Shown: positions 38,501 to 46,978 of the stretch, piece after piece | Layout: every line of letters starts with the position of its first letter | Position numbering within the stretch: the first letter of the stretch is position 1 | DNA from: Brevibacillus laterosporus DSM 25 | Lineage (GTDB): Bacteria; Bacillota; Bacilli; Brevibacillales; Brevibacillaceae | Direction: 5' to 3' | DNA: 64,000 nucleotides | Assembly: GCF_002706795.1 (NCBI RefSeq) | Contig: NZ_CP017705.1 | Coordinates: 824,001 to 888,000, forward strand | Position numbers and translations under genes: made by a program | Notes under the pieces: model-generated | Databases searched by the model: none | What the model saw: the letters and a program-made list of their open reading frames with translations, nothing else | Told to the model about the DNA's origin: nothing

Positions 38501-40408
38501 GTGTTCGATCATGACCCCTTTTGGATTTCCCGTCGAGCCGGATGTATAGATGACATATGCAAGATGATGAGCTTGTGCCAGTGGCTTCAGATTCGTCCCA
38601 TCCTCATCGGCATAGAGATCGGATTGGATGATGATCTCCTCCCCCTCAAATGAGAAATGTCCAGCAAAAGAAGGATGCACAAGCAATAAAAACGCACCAC
38701 TATCCTGTACCATATACTCCATTCGTTCGTTAGGAAATTCAGGATCAATGGGTAGGTATGCCCCACCTGCTTTCATAATGGCAAAAATGCCTATGAGCAT
38801 TTCTAAGGATCGTTCCGTAATTATGGCAACAGGCTGATCGGGTTGCACTCCTTTTTGTCTAAGCCTTCTTGCCAGACGGTTGGCCTGTTCATTTAGCTCG
38901 CGATAGGTGAGATGTTTGTTCTCAAAAATGACCGCTATATGCTCAGGCGTCTTTTCAACCTGTTCTTCAAACATTTGGTGCACGGTCTTGTCCAATGGGA
39001 AATCGTTTTGGGTTTCATTAAAGGACAAGAGTAGCTGTCTTTCCTGCCCAGATAGTAGTTGTAGTTCATCAACCTTTTTGCTAGATTTCTCCACACCATC
39101 CTGTAGCAGGAGCAGAAGCTGCTCTGCCACCCTTGTTATTTCTGACTTATCAAACATTTCAATCTGATAATCCAACGTAAGCATCATTTGTCCGTTGTCT
39201 ATATTCTCTTTTACATGTACATACAACGGGTAGCCGACATGACCACTAAAGAGCCATTCCATGCTATATGTAAGCTGTCCCTTTTCTCCCCACTGCATAG
39301 GCTGATACTCTAGTACAATCGTAAAAAGCTCATCCATCCCCCGATGCTTCGTGCGTAATTCTTGCATCAGTAAATTATAGGGATATTTCTGATGTCGTAG
39401 GATGGAGACCTGTTTCTGAGTGATTTGGCGGACATAGGAGACAAAATCTAGCTGTGTATTCACCTGTGTACGAAACGGCTGCGTGCTTACAAACATACCA
39501 AACATGCTCGCATCCGTGCGATTAGTCCGATTGCCATAAAGCGTACCAATCGTAATATCTTCAGAAAAGGTAAGCTTCTGCAAATAAATCGAAAGAGTAG
39601 CTAGGAACAGGGCATTCACGCTAACCTGATACTCTTTACAAAAGGTGTGAACCAATGCTTGAAGTCTCTCTGAGATAGGAACAGATTCTCTCGCTGCCAA
39701 GGTACTCGACTGGTAAGTAGGCACTTGTTTGATTCCATTTACCTCAGGAAGACTGGAAAAAACCTCCTGCCAATAGCTTTTATCCTTCTGGAAACGGACG
39801 GAAGCCTCGTATTCCATTTCACTATCCAAATAAGAGAGATAGGAGGGCTGTACTTCCAACTCGATCGACTCTCCTGCAAGTAAGCGAACATAGTTATCCA
39901 TAAACTGATTGCAGAACATATCAATTGACACACCATCGGCAATCAAATGATGAAATCGGCAATACACCCACATTTGCTCGTCATCAATCAAATGGATGGA
40001 AATATCGTACAAGTCAGAATGAAACAACTCCATAGGTATCTTCGTCTGGCTCTCGGCCCATTCTACTGCTTTATTTATAATTGATTTTTGTTCATACTCC
40101 TGTGCTATTGATACGTCCTCAAGCTTAGGATGCGCTACCTTTTTGCTGTAATCTATGACAGGAAACTGTCGCTCCTGATAATCTAGTAGATATTGCCTTG
40201 GTTCTACTTGCCCTTCATCTGTTAAACGGATTCGAAGGGCATCATGGGCATAAATGGCTGCGTTTATCGCCTGACATAGCTTTGGATAATCAGACTGCCC
40301 TGTTATTTTTATAAAACCAGCCATGATATTTACCGCCGTGTCAGGATGCATCATCTCTGTATACCAAATTCTCTTTTGGGGATTCGATAGCGCATAGGTT
40401 TTTTGCAT
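32549..40408 (-). CDS. NRPS, two modules plus terminal C domain (C-A-T-C-A-T-C)
   Basis: A 2619-residue synthetase. C1 (HHLIADG, residues 153-159) opens the line, as starter condensation domains do, so the first residue may be acylated. A1 has IYTSGSTGNPKG and code D-V-Y-H-F-S-L-I-Q-K, near the serine code DVWHFSLIDK. T1 has LGGDS (about 1017). C2 carries HHIQIDG. A2 has the FSFDVFAGD segment and code D-V-G-D-I-L-T-I-E-K, whose acidic positions and DVG start suggest a basic residue such as Orn or Lys. T2 has LGGHS. C3 carries HHIISDA. Starts at ATG 40408 after AGAGGGAG. No MbtH gene is nearby. Confidence 0.9.
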   Translation of the reverse strand: MQKTYALSNPQKRIWYTEMMHPDTAVNIMAGFIKITGQSDYPKLCQAINAAIYAHDALRIRLTDEGQVEPRQYLLDYQERQFPVIDYSKKVAHPKLEDVSIAQEYEQKSIINKAVEWAESQTKIPMELFHSDLYDISIHLIDDEQMWVYCRFHHLIADGVSIDMFCNQFMDNYVRLLAGESIELEVQPSYLSYLDSEMEYEASVRFQKDKSYWQEVFSSLPEVNGIKQVPTYQSSTLAARESVPISERLQALVHTFCKEYQVSVNALFLATLSIYLQKLTFSEDITIGTLYGNRTNRTDASMFGMFVSTQPFRTQVNTQLDFVSYVRQITQKQVSILRHQKYPYNLLMQELRTKHRGMDELFTIVLEYQPMQWGEKGQLTYSMEWLFSGHVGYPLYVHVKENIDNGQMMLTLDYQIEMFDKSEITRVAEQLLLLLQDGVEKSSKKVDELQLLSGQERQLLLSFNETQNDFPLDKTVHQMFEEQVEKTPEHIAVIFENKHLTYRELNEQANRLARRLRQKGVQPDQPVAIITERSLEMLIGIFAIMKAGGAYLPIDPEFPNERMEYMVQDSGAFLLLVHPSFAGHFSFEGEEIIIQSDLYADEDGTNLKPLAQAHHLAYVIYTSGSTGNPKGVMIEHRSVISRNYWSQRKYPLTEQDTILQKTPYTFDVSVYELFGWSFVGAKVCFLQPGAEKDPGMIVQTIQQHHISIIHFVPSMLHIFLTYLAETGIAEQVKNLRLIFASGEALKVQHVAKFHDILQPYGISLHNLYGPTETTIQVTYYDCDTATVPFVPIGRPVDNVQIYIVGPHGEQQPVGVTGELCVSGVGLARGYLNLPEMTAGRFVPNPFTDKGELMYKTGDYARWLPNGQLEYLGRMDHQVKIRGYRIESEEIETQLVKIAGVKDAVVVAVENEQGDQELCAYIVTERENSIGALREKLANALPTYMIPTYFIPVQSMPLTQNGKVDRKSLPLPTRDADTLGTDEVYIEPKNEREWLLAKIWEAVLRVERVGARDNFFYLGGDSIKAIQVMSRLRAKGMSLEMKRLFQFPILSDAARGITLLEQKIESRLHKATAPLLTIPMEELPFLQSQVEEDIPMGDIEQVYPLTPSQEWMYVHSSLNQPASFFIQLELTVKGQVDVDLLAASLQRVVERHDALRTVYRYTQREEIVQCVLKNRYIPVLRADISHLDEQDQRRYLQNQRLTDRERGFDLTQDVMRLAVVTLATSCYHIMVSTHHIQIDGWSLQIMLQEWMEQYRAMIHKTSVEVEDAVPFFTYMKWIEQQDQEESLRFWRQYLQGYEESTALPKMLGVGLQKEEMGIQPEIDYRQESMGDEQAETILYIEKHLTSQLQRIAKEYHSTTGAMLQTAWGILLGKYNGKRDAVFGRTVSGRPSEVEGVERIMGLFINTNPLRVSWDDQSTFLELLKRVSKQAVEAKPYEYCSFSEIQALSPVKQGLIDHLFIYQNYPLDVEGLAQTTQSLGYTMDLYAYFEQTHYDFTVKVTPEDSLQFHFIYNRKRYDEKYVKCLMKHFITLLHEIVENSNQLIDQLELTSTKDKRVILERFNDSKMKFPKDKIFTQLFEEQVIATPNKSAIVWGDQTICYRDVNKRANQLARTLREKGVLAESIVGILMDRSIEMFISVLAVLKAGGAYVPIDPHYPSERIYYLLTDSDSMMLLTTRATEAHLQINKGEYTKEILYVEDELNYHPDGSNLVGVTKPENMAYLIYTSGSTGKPKGVMIEHRGYVNAAYAWMQEYELKQTPCRLLQMASFSFDVFAGDMAKALLTGGQLIICPEDIRIHPPALYEFMRKHQISMVDTTPALFVPIMQYVAEEGLELPDLKLILLGADTVSIKDFTYLLQKFGQAIRILNTYGVTEASIESSYFEEEAGWLNGQSRVPIGKPLPNTSYYIVNQQNQLLPVGIPGELCIGGAGVARGYYKQEELTLQKFIPNPYVSGERMYKTGDVARWLPDGNVEFLGRMDHQVKVRGYRIETGEIEAKIRELGYVKEAVVSVWTSSLGEHELCTHLVSEEALSFAKVKDDLAIFLPGYMIPTHMYQIDQIPLTPNGKVDRKTLSISERNAVRNQEYVAPRNQLEARLAMMWQDLLGISPVSIYDDFFELGGHSLKVMMFVAKVHKEWHVQLPIEKVFQYPTIASLAKLLPEMEKSVHKGIQPAQECEYYPLSSAQKRLFLLHQLDGATVSYNILAVIMLEGAVDRERMEIAFQHLIQRHATLRTSFEMVHGEPMQRVHDKADFTIQYEDMRNNHVAEEDIHALIQACIQPFDLETPPLLRVGLIELAADRHLLLVDIHHIISDAVSMATFTDEFVRLYQGEELPALRLQYKDYAVWQQSWKQTAPYLKQEEYWLQQLAGELPVLQLPLDYQRPEALTFAGDQLSITLDQETTHLVHQIAEETGTTPFMILLSTFGLLLAQYSGQDEIMIGSPIAGRRDNDIQRIVGMFVNTLVLRMHPEGSKSFAAYLDEVKLTSLKAFENQDYQFEELIEKVKAERVPNRNPLFDVVFVLQNTDWQTSQVNGLTLIPYPYTHQTAKFDLTLQAMEQGDRFHFTWEYRTALFKRDTIEQMGQNYVELLRMVTANKDMLINEIPFLRTKKMESAITEDFTFTF

Positions 40409-40462
40409 CAGGTTTCTCCCTCTTTTTGGTTTATTCATCAATAAACATTTATTCCCAGTAGA

Positions 40463-40491
40463 ATTATAACAAAATTAGTAAAAAATGTTCC
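40463..40491 (-). promoter_or_regulatory. Possible promoter of the NRPS operon
   Basis: A TATAAT (40463-40468 on the complement) lies about 55 bases before the NRPS start, with a weak -35 (GGAACA) 17 bases upstream. Confidence 0.4.
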
Positions 40492-40576
40492 ATGAAAATA
40501 TTTTTTACAGTGGAGGGTGGGGGATTAGATATTTTCTAAATATTGGATTATATCGTTACAAGATATAATTGAACGT

Positions 40577-40621
40577 AAAAACCCGAGCTACGGACACATA
40601 GCATATCCGTTACTCGGGTCT
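40577..40621 (-). terminator. Terminator of the helicase-Nudix operon
   Basis: On the minus strand ACCCGAGTAACGGA pairs with TCCGTAGCTCGGGT and is followed by five T, about 65 bases beyond the Nudix gene. Confidence 0.9.
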
Positions 40622-40683
40622 TGTTTAAATTTGTAAGGTTTTGTTGATCTGGTAAAAAGAACGATTCGCATCCATAAAATAGG

Positions 40684-41091
40684 TTAGCGAAACTGTAGAA
40701 CTTGCTCCTTCGAAAGTTTATCTAGTGTTGGCAAATCTGCTGGTGCCCATTCTAGTGAATGTAGCTCATCGGCACTTATCCACCTTAACTCTTCATGCTC
40801 ACTAGCCACCGGTCCACCACTCACTACCTTGGCAAAGTATGTAATCAGTCTTACCTTTACAGTGGGATATTCGTACACAGAATCACTTATTAGCTCCCCC
40901 ACTTCTATCTGGCATCCCAATTCTTCTTCGATCTCACGGATCAGTGATTCTTGAGGCTTCTCACCTTTTTCAATCTTACCTCCAGGGAATTCCCACATCC
41001 CCGGCAATGACATCTGCTGGGAACGTAGAGCACTCAAGATTTTTTGATGATCATTTATAATCACTGCTCCCACTACATCTACCTGTTTCAT
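40684..41091 (-). CDS. Nudix hydrolase (MutT-like)
   Basis: A 135-residue nucleoside-triphosphate pyrophosphohydrolase with a complete Nudix box, GGKIEKGEKPQESLIREIEEELG by pattern G-x5-E-x7-REUxEExGU (about residues 37-59), and the MutT-like front GAVIINDHQKIL. The ATG follows AAGGAGG. It starts 15 bases after the helicase gene on the same strand and shares its terminator. Nucleotide-pool cleaning is the default role; its pairing with the helicase hints at a specialised one. Confidence 0.88.
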   Translation of the reverse strand: MKQVDVVGAVIINDHQKILSALRSQQMSLPGMWEFPGGKIEKGEKPQESLIREIEEELGCQIEVGELISDSVYEYPTVKVRLITYFAKVVSGGPVASEHEELRWISADELHSLEWAPADLPTLDKLSKEQVLQFR

Positions 41092-41106
41092 AAAATCCTC
41101 CTTAGC

Positions 41107-44100
41107 TTAACGAACCAGATCAAGATACAAATCATCTGGTAAAGCGTTGTGTAATTTCCATGTGATATTCATAGGCTTATCGCCGACACTGCTTACATAA
41201 TCTAATTCTCCTAGATAAGTAAATGGAAGAGTTTTCCCATGCATTTCCGTAAACTTACGCACAAACAAATGAATGTGAATGTCTCTTTCACCATGATTGA
41301 TATAATCCTGCCCTCTATCAGAATTGTGAGAAGTTTGGTTAGCACTTTGCCAGTGGAAATGATTTTTGTCAATAAAATAATCATGGTATTGCAGGTGCTC
41401 TGCTGTATTTTTGGCGTCCTTTTTTAAAGTAACAAAGAATAAATAGTGATTGTCTACACGACTAATCCCTTCACGCCATGAGCCCTCTTTTGCTTTAGCC
41501 TGAAAGAGATAAATCAGGTCGTTTCTTGTGTAATTTTGATACAGTTGAACCTTTTGTTCTCCATTCAGAAAAGTACTAGCATTATAGGTTCTTCTAAATT
41601 CCGTTATCCCATATTCTACTCTTGCTTTCAGATAGGTCTTCCATTTTTCATCCATCCAAATAGTCTTCACATCTTCTGCAAAAATAAATTCATTGTTTAT
41701 AAAGTTACCAAAAGCCCAATTTTGTTTTTTATAAGATCTTGCTAGACGCTCCATAGCTCGTAGAATATAGGTCTCATGGTACTCTTCTTTCATATTAATA
41801 CCAAATTTGTCTGTAAGAAACGCAATCACATCTGTTGAAGTTACTTTATGTAGGGTAGTTATTAATGATAGCACAGCAAACTCATATGGCCATTTGATAG
41901 GAAGTGCCTGTTCTAATCGTTGTACCATTTCTATCACCATGGGGTGAGATAGAATCTCTTGATCAAAGGAATTCATATCCTTCATCTTTTTCTTCGTTTC
42001 CACCCAAGAACCATATTTCTTGATAAAATAATGCAAACTTGGAGCAACAGCCGAATATAAGAAATCTTCAATTTCTGGAGAATACCCCAGTTCTTGTTGA
42101 AACTCTTTATATAATCCAGTTAGCATTTGATGGTCGTCCATCCGAATAAGATTAATTTTATCTAAAATCTTTTGCCTTGATATCTCTTCCAACTCAGCAA
42201 AACACCCATCTGGTAGCTGAGCAAAATCTGTTTCTACAATTACTCGTAAGGCATCTCGATCAAATGCTTTGTGATTCGTTTGTCCAGACAAAGCTAATGG
42301 AACGATAAAAGAACGTTGATTATTACCAATGAAATCTAAGATGGTTACAAACTCTTTTTCCTCTGATTTACGTAACCCGCGACCTAACTGCTGAATAAAA
42401 ACCGTAGCAGACTCTGTTGGTCTTAAAAATAACACCAAATTCAAAGAAGGTATATCAATTCCTTCGTTAAATATATTTACAGTGAAAATGAATTCTAACG
42501 GATCGTCAGGGTTTTCTAGGCTTTCGATCATTTTTCTTCGTACAACCGGATCGTCCTTTCCCGTTAAACATTTAGCAGAATATCCTCGATTCATAAATTC
42601 ATCAGCCATATACCTAGCATGTTCAACCGTGGCACAGAATCCAAGAGCTCTTCTCTTCCGTCCATCATAGCCAAACTTCTCAATCATCTCAAGGATGTAA
42701 TCAACACGTTCATTGGTTTTTAAAGCCTTTATTAAAGCCCCTTCATCAAATACACCATTTTGATGAACAACTTTATCATAATCTACCGTATCGCCCAACC
42801 CAAAATAATGAAAAGGAGCTAATAATCCAGCCTCCAATGCTTGGTGTAATCTAATTTCATACACCACATTATTATCGCATAAAGCTAGTACATCTCTCCC
42901 ATCCATACGTTCAGGAGTGGCTGTGACACCTAGTAAGAAAGTTGGTGTGAAGTAGTCAAGAATTTTACGGTATGTCTCCGCCTCGGCATGGTGAAACTCA
43001 TCTACGACAATATAGTCAAAATAAGCTGGATCAAACCTTTTAAGGGAATCCTCTCGGTGTAGAATCTGAACAGTTGAAAATAGATATGGTTTATCCCACT
43101 CTTTTACGTCACCTGTAACCTTACCAATCTGCTCCTCTGAGCCTAAGACAGCCGCGAATGTTTTCTTGGCATTTTCAAGTAATTCATCACGATGTGCAAG
43201 AAATAATACCGTCTTAACACCCATCTGCACAGCATCGAAGGCAGACAAATAGGTTTTTCCCGTACCGGTAGCCGCAATGATGATGCCTTTTTTATTTCCT
43301 CTCTCTCTTGTTTCTTTTAATGCATCCAGAGCTGATGTTTGCATGGAGTTAGGGGTAAGCGCATTTTCATTGTTTTTTTCCAAATAAGTAGGTTGAGTTT
43401 CAGCAACAACCTTTTGCCTTATCTCTAAGGGTTTAAATGAATCTATTCTTTCTATTTTTCTTTGATTTCGTTTTAGTTCGTACTCGTCAATAATCTCTGA
43501 AGTGATATCAATAGCTCGTTGGTCATTCCACAGTTCTAAGAATAACTGGGATGCATTTTTATAAATTGGAATATGTGGAGCGTCCGGAAGTTTAACATTC
43601 CATTCATACCCTTTTTGGATGGCTGAATGAGATAAGTTAGATGATCCAATAATGACACTATTTAACTGTGAATTACGGGTAAACAAATACGCTTTTGTGT
43701 GAAATGATGTATTGCCTGAATCAAAAATTTTCACCTGCACATTTTTAAGCTCTAGCAATCTGCGTAACGCTTTTGGTTCAGTAACATTCATATACGTAGA
43801 GGTTAAAATGTTAATCTTCTTACCTTGTCTCCTCAATTCATCAAGAGAGCTTAGCAATAACTGTAGCCCTGACCACCGAATAAAGCTAACCATAAAGGAT
43901 ACACTATCAGCAGTTATAAGCTCAGTTCGTAGTATATTAAAGAAATTCTGCCCTCTGTTATTTTGGTTGGTTACAAGATGAGGAATACTAAAGAATAGCT
44001 CTGGGTAAATGAGAGGAATATGCTTCTCATCATCTCCGTAATGATAATGAATACTAGATAGAGGTCTAGCTAGATCGTATGGAAATCTGTTATGTATGGC

Positions 44101-44367
44101 ATTAACCTGTAAATCTTTTGCATGACATGCGCTGTCACTTAGATTTTCCTCATGTAACTTTTTTTCTAAATTCATAACTAACTGAATCATCTCTTCATAT
44201 TGCTCTTTTTCTGCTAACTTGGTAAGGGTATCCCCTACTTTTTTGGATAGGTGGTTAGTAAGTGCGTTTACATACTCGTTCGGTGCAATCGGATAAATTC
44301 TATGATTATTAGGATAGGTCGTTTTCTGTAAATATAGTTCTTCGTAAAAACCATTTTTCTCCGTCAT
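41107..44367 (-). CDS. PLD-like nuclease / SF2 helicase / DUF3427 protein
   Basis: A 1086-residue fusion. The N-terminal part (about 115-290) is a phospholipase-D-type nuclease fold with one HxK motif (SFHTKAYLF) and VIIGSSNLSHSA. The SF2 helicase core (about 340-700) has Walker A AATGTGKTYLSAF, DEFHHAEA and the motif VI segment QQLGRGLRKSE. The C-terminal 350 residues match DUF3427. Such proteins cluster with defence and repair genes in other genomes (family knowledge); they probably process damaged or foreign DNA. First gene of a two-gene operon with the Nudix hydrolase. Confidence 0.88.
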   Translation of the reverse strand: MTEKNGFYEELYLQKTTYPNNHRIYPIAPNEYVNALTNHLSKKVGDTLTKLAEKEQYEEMIQLVMNLEKKLHEENLSDSACHAKDLQVNAIHNRFPYDLARPLSSIHYHYGDDEKHIPLIYPELFFSIPHLVTNQNNRGQNFFNILRTELITADSVSFMVSFIRWSGLQLLLSSLDELRRQGKKINILTSTYMNVTEPKALRRLLELKNVQVKIFDSGNTSFHTKAYLFTRNSQLNSVIIGSSNLSHSAIQKGYEWNVKLPDAPHIPIYKNASQLFLELWNDQRAIDITSEIIDEYELKRNQRKIERIDSFKPLEIRQKVVAETQPTYLEKNNENALTPNSMQTSALDALKETRERGNKKGIIIAATGTGKTYLSAFDAVQMGVKTVLFLAHRDELLENAKKTFAAVLGSEEQIGKVTGDVKEWDKPYLFSTVQILHREDSLKRFDPAYFDYIVVDEFHHAEAETYRKILDYFTPTFLLGVTATPERMDGRDVLALCDNNVVYEIRLHQALEAGLLAPFHYFGLGDTVDYDKVVHQNGVFDEGALIKALKTNERVDYILEMIEKFGYDGRKRRALGFCATVEHARYMADEFMNRGYSAKCLTGKDDPVVRRKMIESLENPDDPLEFIFTVNIFNEGIDIPSLNLVLFLRPTESATVFIQQLGRGLRKSEEKEFVTILDFIGNNQRSFIVPLALSGQTNHKAFDRDALRVIVETDFAQLPDGCFAELEEISRQKILDKINLIRMDDHQMLTGLYKEFQQELGYSPEIEDFLYSAVAPSLHYFIKKYGSWVETKKKMKDMNSFDQEILSHPMVIEMVQRLEQALPIKWPYEFAVLSLITTLHKVTSTDVIAFLTDKFGINMKEEYHETYILRAMERLARSYKKQNWAFGNFINNEFIFAEDVKTIWMDEKWKTYLKARVEYGITEFRRTYNASTFLNGEQKVQLYQNYTRNDLIYLFQAKAKEGSWREGISRVDNHYLFFVTLKKDAKNTAEHLQYHDYFIDKNHFHWQSANQTSHNSDRGQDYINHGERDIHIHLFVRKFTEMHGKTLPFTYLGELDYVSSVGDKPMNITWKLHNALPDDLYLDLVR

Positions 44368-44456
44368 TTTCTATGAACCTCTTTTTTTGTGATTTGCTTT
44401 CCCTCCTAATCAGTTTACAATAATTAAACGTGATAGATAAGATATTCCATGAAAAA

Positions 44457-44488
44457 CAAAAAGCACCGACCTTACATGCCAGTGCTGA
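44457..44488 (-). terminator. Terminator of the TetR-HXXEE operon
   Basis: On the minus strand AGCACTG and CGGTGCT form the stem and TTTTTG follows, about 95 bases after the HXXEE gene. Confidence 0.7.
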
Positions 44489-44584
44489 TCATCATTTTTA
44501 CTTATATTCCAAGAATCTATGTCCATGAATTCTTCAAGTCCATTCAAATCCTGTAAAACCCAAGCTACACCTACCTACATCCCC

Positions 44585-45211
44585 TCATAAATAAGGCCCC
44601 ATCTGCTGCTTAGAAAAGCTATACCGTGACTTTTTATCCTTCAACCACATATTGCCCTTAATGATAAGAACATACACAGCCACGATAAAATAGATCGTTC
44701 CAACTACCCAATCCGTCGTAGTCGCTAAGCCATGAGTAACAATGTGAGAGATATACCATCCGCCAACAGGAATATGAAAAAATATAACGGCGAACAAGCC
44801 AGGATTATACAGTGTTTTTCCTTTTATATTGGCAAAAATTCCGTGCCAGATAAATTGAAAGAAGCCCATGAGAATAGGGGCAAGACCAAGCCAGATCACA
44901 TCTGGAAATAGGACAGGGAGCAGATAAAAAACATAGGCGATGACAAGATTTATAATCATAGCGGATTGAGGATTTAATGGATACCTTTGCGGATACTCAC
45001 TTTTAAAAATAAGCACATTAAACAATCCCCCGAAGTATCCAGGCCAATGATATTCTTCAAATTGATGGAAAAGAATAGCAACAAAACTAAGCCATAAAAT
45101 AGCACGTATTTCAGTGATATCCTGCCAACCCACAAACAAATAGATCCCGACTATAAAAGCAACAACTACACCTAAATCCTGCCAATATTTCCGTAAAAAG
45201 TCCATGTCCAC
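44585..45211 (-). CDS. HXXEE-domain membrane protein
   Basis: A 208-residue protein with about six hydrophobic helices and the diagnostic HxxEE motif in FHQFEEYHWPG (about residue 49), plus a second His-rich patch (FQFIWHGIF) and FFHIPVGGW. The family is predicted to be an integral-membrane enzyme with a metal site but has no proven function. It begins 15 bases after the TetR gene and is probably its target. Confidence 0.8.
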   Translation of the reverse strand: MDMDFLRKYWQDLGVVVAFIVGIYLFVGWQDITEIRAILWLSFVAILFHQFEEYHWPGYFGGLFNVLIFKSEYPQRYPLNPQSAMIINLVIAYVFYLLPVLFPDVIWLGLAPILMGFFQFIWHGIFANIKGKTLYNPGLFAVIFFHIPVGGWYISHIVTHGLATTTDWVVGTIYFIVAVYVLIIKGNMWLKDKKSRYSFSKQQMGPYL

Positions 45212-45226
45212 TTCTCCCCTATCCTC

Positions 45227-45817
45227 TTATTTGGAAGAAAAATAGTGACCAAATAGGAAATTCACTTGCTCTTCGATTGGTGCAACTCTTACCCCTGCCC
45301 CTGATTCAAGTATTGGCTTCATTAACGCAGGCAAAAAGATGGCACCAAATAGCTGCGTAATCATCATCATTAATTTATCCGGGTCGCTTTCTTGCGTGAT
45401 TTCCTGTATTGCAGCCCGGACCTTTTGGAAGCCCATCGTTTGTAGAAATTCACCATATTCTTGCTGTGATGCAAACGGTGCAGTCCCCATCGCGATAATT
45501 CTTGATACAAGCTCTGGGTACTGCAATATAACCTGAACATAATGAATGAGGAAGGATTGTAAACGGTCCCTTGGTGATAAGCTAAGATCGTCCAAAATAG
45601 TAAAGGTATCCTGAAAGCTGTTTAGTAAAACTTTAACGGCCTCACTTATCAGCCTTTCTTTCGATCCAAAATAGTAATTAATAAGCGCGATATTCGTTTC
45701 TGACTTCGTTGCGATTTTCCTGATGGTCACACGCTCAAAGCCTTCTTTCTTAATCAACTCCAAGGTTGTCTCAAGAATTTTTTCTTTGGTTGCCTGATTT
45801 TTTTCAGAATGTGTCAT
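45227..45817 (-). CDS. TetR family repressor
   Basis: A 196-residue regulator with the TetR HTH (GFERVTIRKIATKSETNIAL, then INYYFGSKERLI, about residues 25-58) and an all-helical ligand domain. It leads a two-gene operon with the HXXEE membrane protein and is likely autoregulated through the inverted repeat just upstream. Confidence 0.92.
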   Translation of the reverse strand: MTHSEKNQATKEKILETTLELIKKEGFERVTIRKIATKSETNIALINYYFGSKERLISEAVKVLLNSFQDTFTILDDLSLSPRDRLQSFLIHYVQVILQYPELVSRIIAMGTAPFASQQEYGEFLQTMGFQKVRAAIQEITQESDPDKLMMMITQLFGAIFLPALMKPILESGAGVRVAPIEEQVNFLFGHYFSSK

Positions 45818-45839
45818 AGCCTACCTCCCGCTTACACTT

Positions 45840-45866
45840 TTAAACAACGTTTTAATCATTGTTTAA
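45840..45866. promoter_or_regulatory. Candidate TetR operator
   Basis: TTAAACAA and TTGTTTAA form 8-bp perfect arms with an 11-base centre, 23 bases upstream of the TetR gene's start. Confidence 0.65.
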
Positions 45867-45992
45867 TTCGATAATAGCACCGTTCTTTCAGCAAATCAAT
45901 GCGTTTTTTCCATTGTTTAATATCAGCTTGAATAAAAAAATGTTTGAACTACGTGTAACATCACCAAATGGTAACAAGTAATTTTCTTTCTC

Positions 45993-46036
45993 AAAACACA
46001 TGCACCTGTCAATGATGACAAGGCATGTGTTTTTTG
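45993..46036. terminator. Terminator-like hairpin
   Basis: AAAACACATGC and GCATGTGTTTT flank an inner loop, with T runs on the + strand and an A/T-rich tail on the other. It separates the TetR operator region from the PfpI-like gene. Confidence 0.7.
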
Positions 46037-46159
46037 TATAAATAGGCAAATTGTAATTTCCACAATTTTCTAGCCCTTATTAGTCATGTTTAAATTTATA
46101 GATTTGGATATTATTTTTGACGAAAAGAAATAATTCCCAATAAAAAGGAGCTGTATAAA

Positions 46160-46870
46160 TTGAAACAATTATGTAGTTACATCCTTATGCTTGCAATGGT
46201 CCTTTGCACTTTTGGTACAAGTGCATGGGGCCAAACAGCAGTAGCCGATTCCAACAAGTCTTTACAGACAAAAGAAGTAAAAAAAGAGTGGACTGTAGGG
46301 ATTTTGCTTTTTAACGATGTGGAAGTATTGGATTTTGCAGGTCCCTTCGAGGTCTTTGCTGTTACAGGACAGGATACGCCAATTAGCCCTTTTCATGTAA
46401 GAACCGTTTCGGAGGACGGAAAAATGATAACGGCACGAAACGGATTGAAGGTTCAACCTGATTACAGTTTTGAAAATGCTCCTGCCTTTGACATTCTCAT
46501 CGTTCCAGGAGGACCTGGTAGTCGTACGGAAATGTACAACAAAAAGATGATCAAATGGGTACAAGAACGAATGAAAACTGTTGATATTATGGCTTCTGTA
46601 TGCACAGGCGCATTAATTCTCGCGGAAGCAGAATTGCTAAATGGTAAAACAGTGACCACACATTGGAATTCCTACGACCGACTTGAAAAAGATTATCCCA
46701 AACTAAAGGTTAAGAGGGACGTAAAATTTGTCGATGAAGGAAAAATCGTAACATCAGGTGGTATTTCCGCTGGTATTAACATGTCATTCCATCTAGTCAA
46801 ACGATTGCTAGGAAAAGAAACAGCCGAGCATACAGCAAAACTGATGGAGTATGACATTGTCGTAGAGTAA
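46160..46870 (+). CDS. DJ-1/PfpI family protein with signal peptide
   Basis: A 236-residue protein of the DJ-1/PfpI (glutamine-amidotransferase-like) fold, with the nucleophile elbow ASVCTGALIL (Cys about residue 149), the acidic residue in FAGPFEVF and a His in THWNSYDR. The N-terminal 25 residues form a Sec signal, so unlike most relatives it is exported. The start is TTG 46160 after AAAAAGGAG. The closest subgroup is the isonitrile-hydratase/GATase1-like set; the reaction is not known. Confidence 0.85.
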   Translation: MKQLCSYILMLAMVLCTFGTSAWGQTAVADSNKSLQTKEVKKEWTVGILLFNDVEVLDFAGPFEVFAVTGQDTPISPFHVRTVSEDGKMITARNGLKVQPDYSFENAPAFDILIVPGGPGSRTEMYNKKMIKWVQERMKTVDIMASVCTGALILAEAELLNGKTVTTHWNSYDRLEKDYPKLKVKRDVKFVDEGKIVTSGGISAGINMSFHLVKRLLGKETAEHTAKLMEYDIVVE

Positions 46871-46978
46871 AAGGCTAGTCATTCCATGTAAAAGATCATC
46901 TCAATTGTTCTTTGCGTCATCGTAAGAATGATTGAAACTGATGAAGCAACGTTTACTCATTCAAAAGGTGGTCAAACA

